Assembly: GCF_000331305.1 (NCBI RefSeq)
Contig: NZ_KB217478.1
Coordinates: 439,278 to 503,277 of the forward strand
Length of the DNA stretch: 64,000 bases
Direction: 5' to 3'
Origin: Calothrix sp. PCC 7103
Lineage (GTDB): Bacteria > Cyanobacteriota > Cyanobacteriia > Cyanobacteriales > Nostocaceae
Of this stretch, positions 35,885 through 44,996 are shown in pieces. Under the pieces are notes generated by a model. It did no database searches. It was given only the letters and a program-made list of their open reading frames with translations, and was not told the origin of the DNA. The translations under genes were made by a program, and so were the position numbers. Position 1 is the stretch's first letter, and the number at the start of each line of letters is the position of its first letter.

Positions 35885-38053
35885 ATGTATTTGAACAAAT
35901 TATTTTTCACGCTGTTTACGATAGGGTATATATTATCACCACAATTAGCGCTTGCTCAAATCATACCCGATAGCACCATCGCAAACCCAACATTAGTTGA
36001 GCAATCTCTTGATGCGGTGACATCTATAAATGGGGGTACTGTTGGTGGAACTAACTTGTTCCATAGCTTTTCGCAATTTGATGTCGCTGTCAACAGAACG
36101 GCTGTATTTAACTCAAGTCCTGATATAGTAAATATATTCGCGCGCGTTACAAACGGAAATCCATCTACTATTAGTGGTACAATTAAAACACTAGGCACCG
36201 CAAATTTGTTTTTTATCAATCAAGCAGGTGTGATATTTACAAACGGCGCCAAGCTAGATATGATAGGTAACTTTACAGCCAGTACAATTCCGATAAAGTT
36301 TCGTGATGGTAGTAGCTTCGGCGGTAATTCTCCACTTCTAACTATATCTACACCAATTGGATTAGATATAACAGCTAGTAATAATAGTACCATTCAACTT
36401 GACGGAGCCGACATCAACGGCAACAAGATTGAGCTAGCTGCGGCTAATGTAAATATTAACTCATCTAACGTCAATGCCAAAAATATCAACTTATTCGGTA
36501 TTAGTAGTATCAATTTAAATGGTTCTTTAATTACTAATAGCACATCAAACAGCGAGAATGCTGGTAAAATTGACTTGGCGGCACCTGTAATCAGTGTAAA
36601 TTCATCTAACATTAGAAGTAATACCGAAGCTAGTGGTTCGGCTGGAATAATTAATGTTACAAGTGATAATATTAGTTTGAGTAATAGCTCTAACTTGGGT
36701 GTAAACACAACAAGTAGCGGTACTGGTGGGACAATAAATATTAAAGGTGGTAATTTAACGGTTATAAATAATAGTGGTGGTGGTAGTAATGCGCGAGGAG
36801 AAGGAAACGCAGGTACTATTAATATTACAGTCAATAAATTTTTAATTGAAAATCAATCGGGGTTTGGGACTGATTCATTTAGTAGCGGTGCCGCTGGTAA
36901 TATTAATATTACAGCTTCAGAATTTATCACACGCAAAAACTCAGGACTCGGAAGTCAAGCTAAAAATAGCGGTGCCGGAGGTAATATTAATATTACTACG
37001 AATAACTTACTTATCGAAAATTACTCAGGATTTAGTACAGGTACATCAGCAACAGGTACAGGAAATGCAGGCAAAATGAATATTAACGTCAGAAACAACG
37101 CTATAATTAGAAATTATGCTGGTGTTGGCGCCCAAACTGATGGTAAAGGTAATGGTGGTGAATTAAAATTTGTTGCAGGCAGTTTAACTATCGACGACTA
37201 TTCGGGAATTATCAGTAACTCGTTTGGTACTGGCAACGCTGGTAACATGATATTAATAGCTGATAAAATTCAACTTAGCAACAACGCAGAAATTCAAGTA
37301 CAAGGTGCGAGTACTGGTAATGCAGGTACTTTACAGCTAAATGCAAATAAACTCGCAATTAAAGATTATAGTCGAATTAATGCTACCACTAAGAATGGAG
37401 TTGGCGGCGAAATTTTTATCAACAACCGCGATATTAGGTTATTTAATAATAGTGAGATTACAGCTAGTTCTACTGCTTTAGGTAGTGGTGGTAATATTAA
37501 TATTATTACAGATACGCTAATTGGATTTTATAACAGCGATATAACAGCTAACTCTGTAGATAGCTTTGGGGGTAGAATTAGTATTATCTCTCAAGGTATT
37601 TTTGGATTTAAGTTAAGCGATAAACTTAGTTCTGATAATGATATTACCGCAAGCAGCGCATTAGGAGCGCAATTTAGCGGTAGTGTTTATCTTGATATTA
37701 TTAATACACCTGTGAAAACTTATGATAATTCACTCGATGGCACTTTTGCTGATGTTAGTCAACGTATTGCGTCTAGGTGTCATCGTGATAATTATTCTCA
37801 AAATTCATTGACTGTCACTGGCTCGGGTGGTTTGCCGCAAAGTCCACGTCAATTATTAGGCAGTACTATTTGGCATGATTTAAGTCCTCGTTCTACGGCG
37901 CCGACTTTACAATCACGTAATATGAAATATCAAGCAAGTAACAGTACAACAGTAATTGAAGCTAATCAAATTATAGTAAAAGATGGTGAAATTGTACTGG
38001 TGAATCAAGTCGGTTATCCTATAAAAGATAATACCAGAACCTGTTTACTATAA
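35885..38053 (+). CDS. Two-partner-secretion exoprotein (filamentous haemagglutinin N-terminal domain)
   Basis: 722 residues. A signal peptide (LFFTLFTIGYILSPQLALAQ) is followed by a TPS domain (about 25-150): VEQSLDAVTSINGGTVGGTN, LFHSFSQFDV, NIFARVTNG, GTANLFFINQAGVIF and a relaxed form of the NPNG motif. The middle is a beta-helix of imperfect repeats (AGNINITA, GGNINITTNN). The end carries ASRCHRDNYSQNS and GSGGLPQSPRQLL, typical of cyanobacterial members. It should be exported through a TpsB outer-membrane barrel, which is not in this window. The target or adhesive role is unknown. Confidence 0.9.
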   Translation: MYLNKLFFTLFTIGYILSPQLALAQIIPDSTIANPTLVEQSLDAVTSINGGTVGGTNLFHSFSQFDVAVNRTAVFNSSPDIVNIFARVTNGNPSTISGTIKTLGTANLFFINQAGVIFTNGAKLDMIGNFTASTIPIKFRDGSSFGGNSPLLTISTPIGLDITASNNSTIQLDGADINGNKIELAAANVNINSSNVNAKNINLFGISSINLNGSLITNSTSNSENAGKIDLAAPVISVNSSNIRSNTEASGSAGIINVTSDNISLSNSSNLGVNTTSSGTGGTINIKGGNLTVINNSGGGSNARGEGNAGTINITVNKFLIENQSGFGTDSFSSGAAGNINITASEFITRKNSGLGSQAKNSGAGGNINITTNNLLIENYSGFSTGTSATGTGNAGKMNINVRNNAIIRNYAGVGAQTDGKGNGGELKFVAGSLTIDDYSGIISNSFGTGNAGNMILIADKIQLSNNAEIQVQGASTGNAGTLQLNANKLAIKDYSRINATTKNGVGGEIFINNRDIRLFNNSEITASSTALGSGGNINIITDTLIGFYNSDITANSVDSFGGRISIISQGIFGFKLSDKLSSDNDITASSALGAQFSGSVYLDIINTPVKTYDNSLDGTFADVSQRIASRCHRDNYSQNSLTVTGSGGLPQSPRQLLGSTIWHDLSPRSTAPTLQSRNMKYQASNSTTVIEANQIIVKDGEIVLVNQVGYPIKDNTRTCLL

Positions 38054-38060
38054 AATAATT

Positions 38061-38308
38061 ATGATAAAAGCTAATTCAATACTCCTCGGTTAATGTATGT
38101 AGAGACGTTACATGTAACGCCTCTACAGGGGTTTCACGTTTCGCAATTTTCTTAACCGAGCAGTATTGAAAGCTAATTGGTTAATAGAACAAGATATATT
38201 TGACCGTCATCAAGAATTTATTGATACCGTGAGTATGCGTGTGACTTAGATTTAATTATAGAAGCAGGTGCCGAAGCAGCAATAGAAGAATATACAGCAA
38301 ACATGTAA
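38061..38308 (+). pseudogene. Small gene remnant split by a MITE-like insertion
   Basis: Without the 92-bp element and one copy of its duplication, the DNA reads ATG then IKANWLIEQDIFDRHQEFID as one frame. After a frameshift the other frame gives EYACDLDLIIEAGAEAAIEE and YTANM, stop. The two pieces could be the ends of an ATP-grasp-like protein with its middle deleted, but that family call is weak. The insertion and the shift leave no functional product. Confidence 0.6.
38077..38168. mobile_element. 92-bp MITE-like element with 10-bp target duplication
   Basis: Terminal inverted repeats CAATACTCCTCGGTTAA (left) and TTAACCGAGCAGTATTG (right) match in 16 of 17. The element is flanked by perfect direct repeats AAAGCTAATT at 38067-38076 and 38169-38178. 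Inside is the palindrome GTAGAGACGTTACATG and its complement. Size, repeats and duplication are those of a miniature transposable element; the 10-bp duplication suggests an IS4-like donor transposase. Confidence 0.85.
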
Positions 38309-38862
38309 AACAAATAAAGTTTTACATGTACCAATAGTGGCACACAGAAGCTTGGCAAGAAAATAGAGAAATGTAACAAAGAAATCAAGCGGTCATACAG
38401 AGCAATAATAATTGACAGAATGCACCGAAAAGCCTTTTAATATAAGCAATCTCAATACTATTGCTGGGAGCAATACTGCAAAATTGAGAATTTAAAGCTG
38501 CAAGAATTGGTACTACCAATAATTACTAATGTATTAATATTTACACCCAGTGATAGCACTTAAAAATCCGTTGATTCATTGATTTGGGGCCATGTAAACG
38601 AATATTTTTAAGTATTATAACTTAGAAATTAAATTAAATATATAACTTCAGAAAAAATCAATTAGTTTTTATATCAGTATACATAGTTAAATTTTAGTTT
38701 TTTAATATAAAAAATTTATTTTATTACTTGTTTCCAATCAAAAAAGTGAGAACTACTGACAAAATTAAGATAATAAGAAAATCTATTCATCCTATCGACA
38801 GCTTAGAGGAAAACAAATTAGAACTGTAGCAGGAAAGACGAAAGATTTTAGGAAATAAAACA
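38309..38862. other. AT-rich intergenic region
   Basis: About 550 bases with no gene, recognised RNA or clear repeat. It is very AT-rich toward 38600-38760. AGCTTAGAGGA-like purine stretches before 38863 may hold the ribosome site of the following gene. Confidence 0.4.
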
Positions 38863-39720
38863 ATGAATAAGAATTTTTTAACAGGACTCTTTGCTGCTAC
38901 TGCGATTACCGGAATGGTTGCAACTGCTCCAGCACATGCAAATACAACAACCCCACCGATAAAAAGTGTAAACGAGGCACCTTCTTACTTTAAGAATAAT
39001 TTGCAAAACATGCGCGATTTTGTAGGTAAAGAAGCACGTCAACTAGACCTAAAAACAATTCAAGCTCAGAAAGTAGATCTATCTAACTTTATCTTGAAAT
39101 ATGAGCATGATGTAAATGTATTTTTCCTTGGTGAGACAGCAGGTGGATATCGTAACCGTTTAGATTATAAGTCTACTTTTGGCAATACAACTAATACAGG
39201 TAAATTGTTTGGCGATACATCTTGTGCTACTGGGCAAACTATAGCTAACTTCAGTGCTTTTTGCGCGAATCCCAATAATGCAGTTGCTGGTCGTTCAAAA
39301 ACCGATAGTCCTTTGCAAGTAGGTGACTGGGTAAGCATTGGAAGTCAAAAAGCTGGTACGCAGTTAGACTTTTTGTTGCACTCTAACGATATAAATGGTG
39401 GAATTAAAGGCAAGAGCGTTTTAACAGGGCAAGATAATACAAAAGGTATTTGGAGTTTGAACGATAAGCTCAACCATGATGGTTTACAGCACGCAATGGG
39501 TTATTACTACAATGATTTATTAGTTATAGGTTTTGAAGATTTATGGGGTGGTGGTGATAAAGATTATAATGACACTGTTTTTGTCATTGATGTTGGTAAA
39601 GATAATGCTCGTCATCTAGCTGGTATTAAGGCTGTACCTGAACCAACTACTGGCGCCGCTTTACTAGGTGTTGGTGTCGTAGGATTATTAAAATCACGGC
39701 GCCGTCGCGTTACCAAGTAG
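38863..39720 (+). CDS. PEP-CTERM-anchored protein with DUF4114-like domain
   Basis: 285 residues. A signal peptide (LTGLFAATAITGMVATAPAHA) leads to an exported domain of about 220 residues with DLLVIGFEDLWGGGDKDYND, the Asp-rich strand typical of DUF4114. The C-terminus is a sorting signal: VPEPTTGAALLGVGVVGLL then KSRRRR, i.e. PEP motif, hydrophobic helix and basic end recognised by exosortase. The protein is expected in the outer envelope or extracellular matrix. An intrinsic terminator follows. Confidence 0.92.
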   Translation: MNKNFLTGLFAATAITGMVATAPAHANTTTPPIKSVNEAPSYFKNNLQNMRDFVGKEARQLDLKTIQAQKVDLSNFILKYEHDVNVFFLGETAGGYRNRLDYKSTFGNTTNTGKLFGDTSCATGQTIANFSAFCANPNNAVAGRSKTDSPLQVGDWVSIGSQKAGTQLDFLLHSNDINGGIKGKSVLTGQDNTKGIWSLNDKLNHDGLQHAMGYYYNDLLVIGFEDLWGGGDKDYNDTVFVIDVGKDNARHLAGIKAVPEPTTGAALLGVGVVGLLKSRRRRVTK

Positions 39721-39758
39721 TATAGTAAGCTATCGCCTGTGTAATAAGTTTCATTTTT

Positions 39759-39794
39759 GTAGGTTAGGCAAGATGCCTAACCTACGTATTTTTT
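39759..39794 (+). terminator. Intrinsic terminator after the PEP-CTERM gene
   Basis: GTAGGTTAGGCA and TGCCTAACCTAC form a perfect 12-bp stem with a 3-base loop, followed by GTATTTTTTAC. Strong candidate. Confidence 0.75.
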
Positions 39795-39798
39795 ACTT

Positions 39799-39957
39799 TT
39801 ATTTCTTAGCTATAATCCAGACAGCGTGAATTATACCAGGTATATATCCAAACATAGTTAGTAGTATATTAATCCAAAAATCTATACCAATACCAACTTG
39901 TAAAAATACACCCAGTGGGGGCAAGAAAATAGCACAGATAATCCGAACTAAATCCAT
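39799..39957 (-). CDS. Pmp3/YqaE family small membrane protein
   Basis: 52 residues, too short for most automatic calls. MDLVRIICAIFLPPLGVFLQ, then VGIGIDFWINILLTMFGYIPG and IIHAVWII: the family's FLPPLGV and GYIPGIIHA signature and two membrane helices are all present. AAGGAGG lies six bases before the ATG. Members are stress-related proteolipids that affect membrane potential. Confidence 0.92.
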   Translation of the reverse strand: MDLVRIICAIFLPPLGVFLQVGIGIDFWINILLTMFGYIPGIIHAVWIIAKK

Positions 39958-40095
39958 TTACATCCTCCTTAAGAATGATGGCGCCAGAAATAGCAAACCA
40001 TTTAACTTTTTTATATCTACAAGTTTAATAACAACACGAGAAAACATGATTCCGTTTAAGATTCGGGAAACCGTACCAAAGTGTCGTACAATAGT

Positions 40096-40443
40096 TTAAC
40101 CACCACTAATTTTGGCTTTATAACCCATTTTAGTGAGAATTTCTAAAAGTTTCTGTTTGTGTTCGCCTTGTATTTCTATTTCCGAGTCTTTTAAGGCACC
40201 ACCTGTACCGCACTGCGTTTTTAACTGTTTTAATAAGGCTTGTAGAGTTTCTGGTTTGGCTTGAAAACCAGTAATGACGGTAACAGTTTTGCCTTTACGT
40301 CCTGCACGTGTTGCTTGCACACGTAAATTTTGCTTTTCAGGTGGTAATTCCTCAACAGGTCGCTCGAATGCTGCTGAGTTTTTTACACCATCACCAAATT
40401 CACGCCAAGCTAAACCGTCCGAAGAATTTCCTTTTTTTGCCAT
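40096..40443 (-). CDS. SUI1/YciH-family translation initiation factor
   Basis: 115 residues, the size of bacterial YciH. It resembles eIF1, with a C-terminal SUI1 domain: RAGRKGKTVTVITGFQ, LKQLKTQCGTGGALKD and IEIQGEHKQKLLEIL. Homologues bind the ribosome and improve start-codon choice. The N-terminal 40 residues are variable. It ends 51 bases after the UbiD start region on the same strand. Confidence 0.92.
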   Translation of the reverse strand: MAKKGNSSDGLAWREFGDGVKNSAAFERPVEELPPEKQNLRVQATRAGRKGKTVTVITGFQAKPETLQALLKQLKTQCGTGGALKDSEIEIQGEHKQKLLEILTKMGYKAKISGG

Positions 40444-40494
40444 AGTGTTGAATATTTATGAGTAGGTAGGGCATAATAGCCCCACCTTACAATT

Positions 40495-42000
40495 TTACAT
40501 GTCGTAACCGAATAAATTGGGGTTAACTTCTCCTAATTGTAAGTCACCTAAACCATATTCAGCCCAACGTCTTTCTACCATTGTGGCAATATCTGGGTCG
40601 GACTCTAGAGGCGCCCCCCATTCGTGTTCTGTTTCTGGTGGTATTTTTGTAGTAGCATCAATACCCATGCGTCCACCTAAACCTAATTTTTCGCTAGCGA
40701 AGTCTAAAGTGTCGAATGGAGTGTTAGGTAAAATGAAGACATCACGTGTGGGGTCTACTTTAGAACTTATTGCCCAGACAACTTGACGTGGGTCACGGAT
40801 ATTTATGTCTTTATCTACCACAATTACAAATTTTGTGTATGTAAATTGTGGCAACGCACTCCAAAAAGCTAATGCGGCACGACGCGCTTGTCCTGGGTAT
40901 GCTTTATCTATAGATATAACTGCCGCTTTGTAACTTAATGCTTCCATTGGTAGGAAGAAATCTACAATTTCAGAAACCTGTTGGCGCAGAATTGGTGTAT
41001 ATATACGGTTGAGCGCAATAGCCATCATCGCTTCTTCTTTTGGTGGGCGCCCGCTAAATGTAGTTAAATAAATAGGGTCTTTGCGGTGCGTCATACATTG
41101 AAAACGTACTAATGGTGAATCTTCGACACCACCGTAATATCCCATATGATCGCCAAATGGTCCATCTGGTAACACTTCACCTGGTGTTATTGTCCCTTCT
41201 AGTACTATTTCGGAATCGGCAGGAACTTCCAAATCTACTGTTTTACATTTTGCTAAACTTACACCACTACCACCGTACAAACCAGCAAATAACCACTCCG
41301 ATAAATCTACAGGTATTGGTGTTGCTGCCGCCATAATAATTAATGGGTCTACACCAAGTGCAATTGCCACCTCTAACTTTTTACCACGTTCGGCTGCTTT
41401 GCGTAAATGACGGGCGCCTCCTCTTACTGACAACCAATGTACAGTCATCGTATTTTTGGATTGTAGCTGTAAACGATACACACCGACATTGGGTACACCA
41501 GTTTCACAATCCCTTGTAATTACCAGCCCAAGGGTAATTATTTTACCTGCATCACCTGGATATGGGCGTATCATTGGTATCTGATTTAGATCTAAATCAT
41601 CACCTTGAATGACTACTTGCTGACATGTGGGGAAAAAATCACGTCCAGGTTTTGCTTTAACGACATCGAATAATACTTTACCAAAATCGATGGCTTGAGA
41701 AATTTTCTTTGGTGGTTTTGGTTGTTGCAACATTGCAAGCTTTTTCCCCAAGTCTTCTAACTCAAGGGGATGCTCCATATTCATTGCCCAACATATACGC
41801 TCCACCGTCCCCATTAAATTTACCGCAACAGGGAACGCGGCGCCTTTGACATTCTCAAATATTAAACCTGGACCACCTTTTGCGAGCATTCGGTTGGAAA
41901 TCTCAGCAATTTCTAAATTTGGGTCAACGGGCGCCGTAATTCGCCGTAATTGTCCTCGTTCTTCCAATATTTTGATAAATCCACGTAAATCGCGTGCCAT
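40495..42000 (-). CDS. ubiD: UbiD-family 4-hydroxybenzoate decarboxylase
   Basis: 501 residues, full UbiD length. With a prenylated flavin made by UbiX it removes the carboxyl group from the aromatic ring in quinone (here plastoquinone) synthesis. Landmarks: LVITRDCETGVPNVGVYRLQ (region binding flavin, R and E of the catalytic set), LEVAIALGVDP, EIVLEGTITPGEVLPDGPFGDHMGYY and GGRMGIDATTK. The ATG at 42000 begins MARDLRGFIKILEERGQL. Repeats with GTAACGGAT lie upstream. Confidence 0.93.
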   Translation of the reverse strand: MARDLRGFIKILEERGQLRRITAPVDPNLEIAEISNRMLAKGGPGLIFENVKGAAFPVAVNLMGTVERICWAMNMEHPLELEDLGKKLAMLQQPKPPKKISQAIDFGKVLFDVVKAKPGRDFFPTCQQVVIQGDDLDLNQIPMIRPYPGDAGKIITLGLVITRDCETGVPNVGVYRLQLQSKNTMTVHWLSVRGGARHLRKAAERGKKLEVAIALGVDPLIIMAAATPIPVDLSEWLFAGLYGGSGVSLAKCKTVDLEVPADSEIVLEGTITPGEVLPDGPFGDHMGYYGGVEDSPLVRFQCMTHRKDPIYLTTFSGRPPKEEAMMAIALNRIYTPILRQQVSEIVDFFLPMEALSYKAAVISIDKAYPGQARRAALAFWSALPQFTYTKFVIVVDKDINIRDPRQVVWAISSKVDPTRDVFILPNTPFDTLDFASEKLGLGGRMGIDATTKIPPETEHEWGAPLESDPDIATMVERRWAEYGLGDLQLGEVNPNLFGYDM

Positions 42001-42379
42001 TCTACTGATATTCCAATAATTAAGAATCGTTAAGCGCTATTTATATTATCGGTCTTTATTCGTTTCGGTTTCACAAATCTTTTGTAACGGATAGTAGCAT
42101 AGATACCTCCGGCTGTACGGCACCTTAGCGCTCTTTCGTCACTCTCGCTAGCTAAAAATCGAACGTGATTTTTAGGCTCCATATAGAAACTGGGTTTAAA
42201 GCTTTATTTCCTAACAGAATCTAAAAATTATAGGTTTTTGATGAAAAGCTTATATAGTAAGGGGTTTAGATTTTGCTCCGACCAAAGTGATGGAAGAGCG
42301 TTAGAATCGAAATTTAGAATATCACTGATATTTTTTATATCAGATAGCACAAGTCTAAGTTTATCGTTTATCATTCATT
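42001..42379. other. Intergenic region, no gene
   Basis: 379 bases. It contains GTAACGGAT (42087-42095) and a partial AGAAACTGGGTTT repeat (42185). No open frame resembling an AbiEii nucleotidyltransferase, the usual partner of the following gene, is present here. Confidence 0.45.
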
Positions 42380-43441
42380 TCAAGCATATAAACGTTTAAT
42401 TTCAATATATTTATCAAACAAGCGATTAGCGGTTGAATTTAACCTATCGTTGTTTTCCTTGATTAGCTCTGCATGAATTAGTAATGGGTCTGCAATATTT
42501 TCTACATCTTGGTGTGAGTAAGCATTTTGAGTTCCAAACTGTTGCATTAAAATTACTTCTCCTTGAGGACTGGGTATTAATTTAAGCTTATTAACTATTA
42601 AATCGTAGTTACCAGAAAAGTGTATTACTACAGATTGAGGGTATAGATAATCGGTTGCTATAGCGACGCCTAATTCTCCACCTATTAAAAAGTTTGTATA
42701 TGAAGCTAAGTTGATAATAGTAGGTGCTATAAGTGAAAATTTCTGTTTTTGCTGAAAAGTAAAATTCCCTAACAATAATTCTGGACGTAGACACTCTACA
42801 TAGCCCATTCCCCAACGCTCTAAAAGTCTAGTGTAATTTACTATCCAATAGCCTCCATTACGTTTTCTTTCAAGATAGCCTAAATAATACAAGTTTTTCA
42901 GATTATTACTAATACTCTCTAATGGTACCCCAGCATCAGCAGCTATTTCCTGTGCTGGAGCTTCTAAAATACTCGGTGACTTTAGCAAGATATAAATTAT
43001 TTTTAGAGTAGTAGAATTGATTTCAAAGGAAGATGAACTTCTTCCTTTTGAGCTATTTTGAGCGCGAATAAAAACGTATGCTGCTGGACTATTTAAGTAT
43101 ATATTACCTGTGCTATCTATAAATTCGATGTCTTGGTTAAGTAAGTATTCAATAATTGAGTCTGTTAGATAAGGAGTTACAATAATCTGCTTGCGCTCTT
43201 TATTTCCATTAAAGATTTGGTCAGAACTGCTAAAAATAAAAGCTTCAACTTCTGTAATGCTCGGTAAAATTCTAAAAATATAATCTACGGAATTTGTACT
43301 ACTGGCAATAGTTAGTATTCCTGTAGTACCTTCGTTATTTAAAGACTGCGGTATCTGTCTGAAGTTTACTTGAATATTAGGCAACTCCGCTAGATGTTCT
43401 AGACATTTTTCAATCAAAGATAAGTGTTGTTTTTGATACAT
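42380..43441 (-). CDS. Type IV toxin-antitoxin AbiEi-family antitoxin-like protein
   Basis: 353 residues. The pattern is that of the AbiEi/wHTH group: KQIIVTPYLTDSIIEYL, the hallmark IEFIDSTGNIYLN, a winged helix-turn-helix around 155-210 (APAQEIAADAGVPLESISNNL, then LKNLYYLGYLERK), and a C-terminal domain with LLERWGMGYVECLRPELLLG and the IGGELGVAIATDYL strand. In classical pairs this protein represses and neutralises an AbiEii nucleotidyltransferase. No such gene follows it, so the antitoxin appears solitary. Confidence 0.75.
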   Translation of the reverse strand: MYQKQHLSLIEKCLEHLAELPNIQVNFRQIPQSLNNEGTTGILTIASSTNSVDYIFRILPSITEVEAFIFSSSDQIFNGNKERKQIIVTPYLTDSIIEYLLNQDIEFIDSTGNIYLNSPAAYVFIRAQNSSKGRSSSSFEINSTTLKIIYILLKSPSILEAPAQEIAADAGVPLESISNNLKNLYYLGYLERKRNGGYWIVNYTRLLERWGMGYVECLRPELLLGNFTFQQKQKFSLIAPTIINLASYTNFLIGGELGVAIATDYLYPQSVVIHFSGNYDLIVNKLKLIPSPQGEVILMQQFGTQNAYSHQDVENIADPLLIHAELIKENNDRLNSTANRLFDKYIEIKRLYA

Positions 43442-43594
43442 ACATCCTCTGACTTTATTCCCGCTTGCTCAAAATACTTTATAAGTTTTAATTATATATT
43501 ATAACCTATATTAGTAAAATATTACTAGGATTTGTGAACCATCGTTCACATTTTACTTGGCGCCATCCCAAGGTGCCATATACTATGGTTACTT

Positions 43595-43846
43595 CTAGCT
43601 TGCTAGTTTGTTCAAAAAATGATTAAAATTATCGCTGTCCATCAAGCCATTTTCTGACAATATCCTACGTACAGCGACTAAATGCACCGTTCGTACATAC
43701 GCTTGTTGCTCGTAACCGGGCAAAACAACTAATGTACCTGATGATGGATACTGATAAACTTTCTGCGAACCAGTTGTTGCTACTTTTACAAAGCCTATAC
43801 TTAAAAGTAGATTCTCTAACTCTATAAACTTAATATCTCTAACCAT
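43595..43846 (-). CDS. HicA-like small protein
   Basis: 83 residues. The double-stranded-RNA-binding-like fold of HicA toxins is suggested by LLLSIGFVKVATTGSQKVYQ, YPSSGTLVVLPGY and VRTVHLVAVRRILSENGL. The catalytic His of HicA (GSH) is replaced by Gln (GSQ), so activity as an mRNA interferase is doubtful. The ATG overlaps the end of an upstream frame (43839-43985), the geometry of a coupled toxin-antitoxin operon. Confidence 0.6.
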   Translation of the reverse strand: MVRDIKFIELENLLLSIGFVKVATTGSQKVYQYPSSGTLVVLPGYEQQAYVRTVHLVAVRRILSENGLMDSDNFNHFLNKLAS

Positions 43847-43985
43847 TGTGACGAATTACTCCTTGTAACTGGCTGAGAACATCATCCTTAAGTTTAGCAA
43901 ATATTTTAATCGCCTGTCTATTTAATACATTATCCTTAGATAAGTGAACTGTTACATGTTCACCAACCTTAGATAAGTCAAATTC
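43839..43985 (-). pseudogene. Upstream coupled frame without start codon
   Basis: Reads EFDLSKVGEHVTVHLSKDNV, LNRQAIKIFAKLKDDVLSQL, QGVIRHNG, stop. Its stop overlaps the HicA-like ATG (AATGGTTAG). There is no ATG, GTG or TTG in frame, so only the tail of a former antitoxin-like or partner gene seems left. A non-canonical start cannot be excluded. Confidence 0.4.
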
Positions 43986-43987
43986 CT

Positions 43988-44347
43988 TTAACTTTCAAAA
44001 TATGCCTGTAAATAGAGCCAATAAGCTTGACTATTTCTCGCATCATATACAATTAATATACATGGCATAGGCTCAAACAACCATAGCTCTAAGTCTGAGT
44101 GAGTCAGGGTAAAAGTAATAGTTTTTTGGTCTGCAAGTACAGAGAGTGAATCTGTAGCCTTTAATTGAATATAAATCTGACCATTTTCAATTTCACCATC
44201 AGCATTATAAGTGAAAATTAGTAAGTCATAACCATAATCATACTCAATTCGTTCTACAGAGTAACCGCATAAAAATATATATCTTTCAACATAATTAACA
44301 CTTAAATCGGCTATTATATGTTCTCTTGGTCGCTTTTTTCTTGCCAT
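43988..44347 (-). CDS. DUF4365-like protein
   Basis: 119 residues. IIADLSVNYVERYIFLCGY, VERIEYDYGYDLLIFTYN and GQIYIQLKATDSL follow the DUF4365 pattern, where the D...QxKxT strand resembles a PD-(D/E)XK-type core. Members occur in cyanobacterial defence and mobile regions; activity is not established. It is followed after a few bases by the coupled frame and the HicA-like gene on the same strand. Confidence 0.7.
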   Translation of the reverse strand: MARKKRPREHIIADLSVNYVERYIFLCGYSVERIEYDYGYDLLIFTYNADGEIENGQIYIQLKATDSLSVLADQKTITFTLTHSDLELWLFEPMPCILIVYDARNSQAYWLYLQAYFES

Positions 44348-44590
44348 TTCTCGAATATTTTACTTTTATCATAGTAAATAAATTTTTTTGATAATGAAGC
44401 AGGTCTTGGAGCAGTACGCGGTGATAAATCCCCACAGGCGCCTGAAGCAATCGTGCCTTTATCCAATATACCGCTCTTCTCGAAATACTTGTAACAAGAA
44501 AAATGTTAAACAGCGTTACAGAGTGCTTTAATAGATAAGATTCAGCAAATAACCGCGTCCGCATTGAATAAACCAAAAGCTCAAACCTCT

Positions 44591-44896
44591 ATGAACCGCA
44601 GTGCTATTAAAAACTTTGCCATTTGGGCACGTCTAGATAATACAACTTCTAGCAGTGCCAAAAAAACAGCAACAAGGCGCCTGAAGGAATTACAAGAGCA
44701 ACAATTAGAACTGCGAGAATACCAAGCAAAATTGCAAACCCTTGCTGATACAAGGATTAAGCTTGATTTAGATGACGGGGTAGCTTATGATTACACTCGC
44801 TTTAAAGGGTTAGTATATGAAGGGTCTGATTTGAAAATGGCTGACTTGGAAAAGGCGTCGCAGTGGAAATTAGAATTGTTGAAAACAGAAGCATAA
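44591..44896 (+). pseudogene. pglX: BREX methyltransferase PglX relic (both ends joined, middle deleted)
   Basis: 101 codons from ATG 44591. MNRSAIKNFAIWAR is like the first residues of PglX, and EYQAKLQTLADTRIKLDLDD then GVAYDYTRFKGLV is its last segment (family: ...FADRRIxLDLDDGVxVNYxKF). The roughly 1100 residues between them, including the adenine-methylation NPPY core, are missing. The join is in frame, so a short helical peptide could still be made, but it cannot methylate DNA. It lies 2.5 kb before a BrxL fragment on the same strand, the BREX gene order. Confidence 0.8.
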
Positions 44897-44996
44897 TGAG
44901 TGAAAGAGGTTTTTTACCTCTTACGAAAATTAATTTCTTCACCTGCGTTATTATTTGTGCTAAACTAGAAATAGTGCCTTGTACTAATAAAAAGTT

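Noticed and set aside
44295-44576. 93-residue minus-strand frame before the PglX relic
   Set aside because: Overlaps the DUF4365 gene in another frame; no pattern seen.
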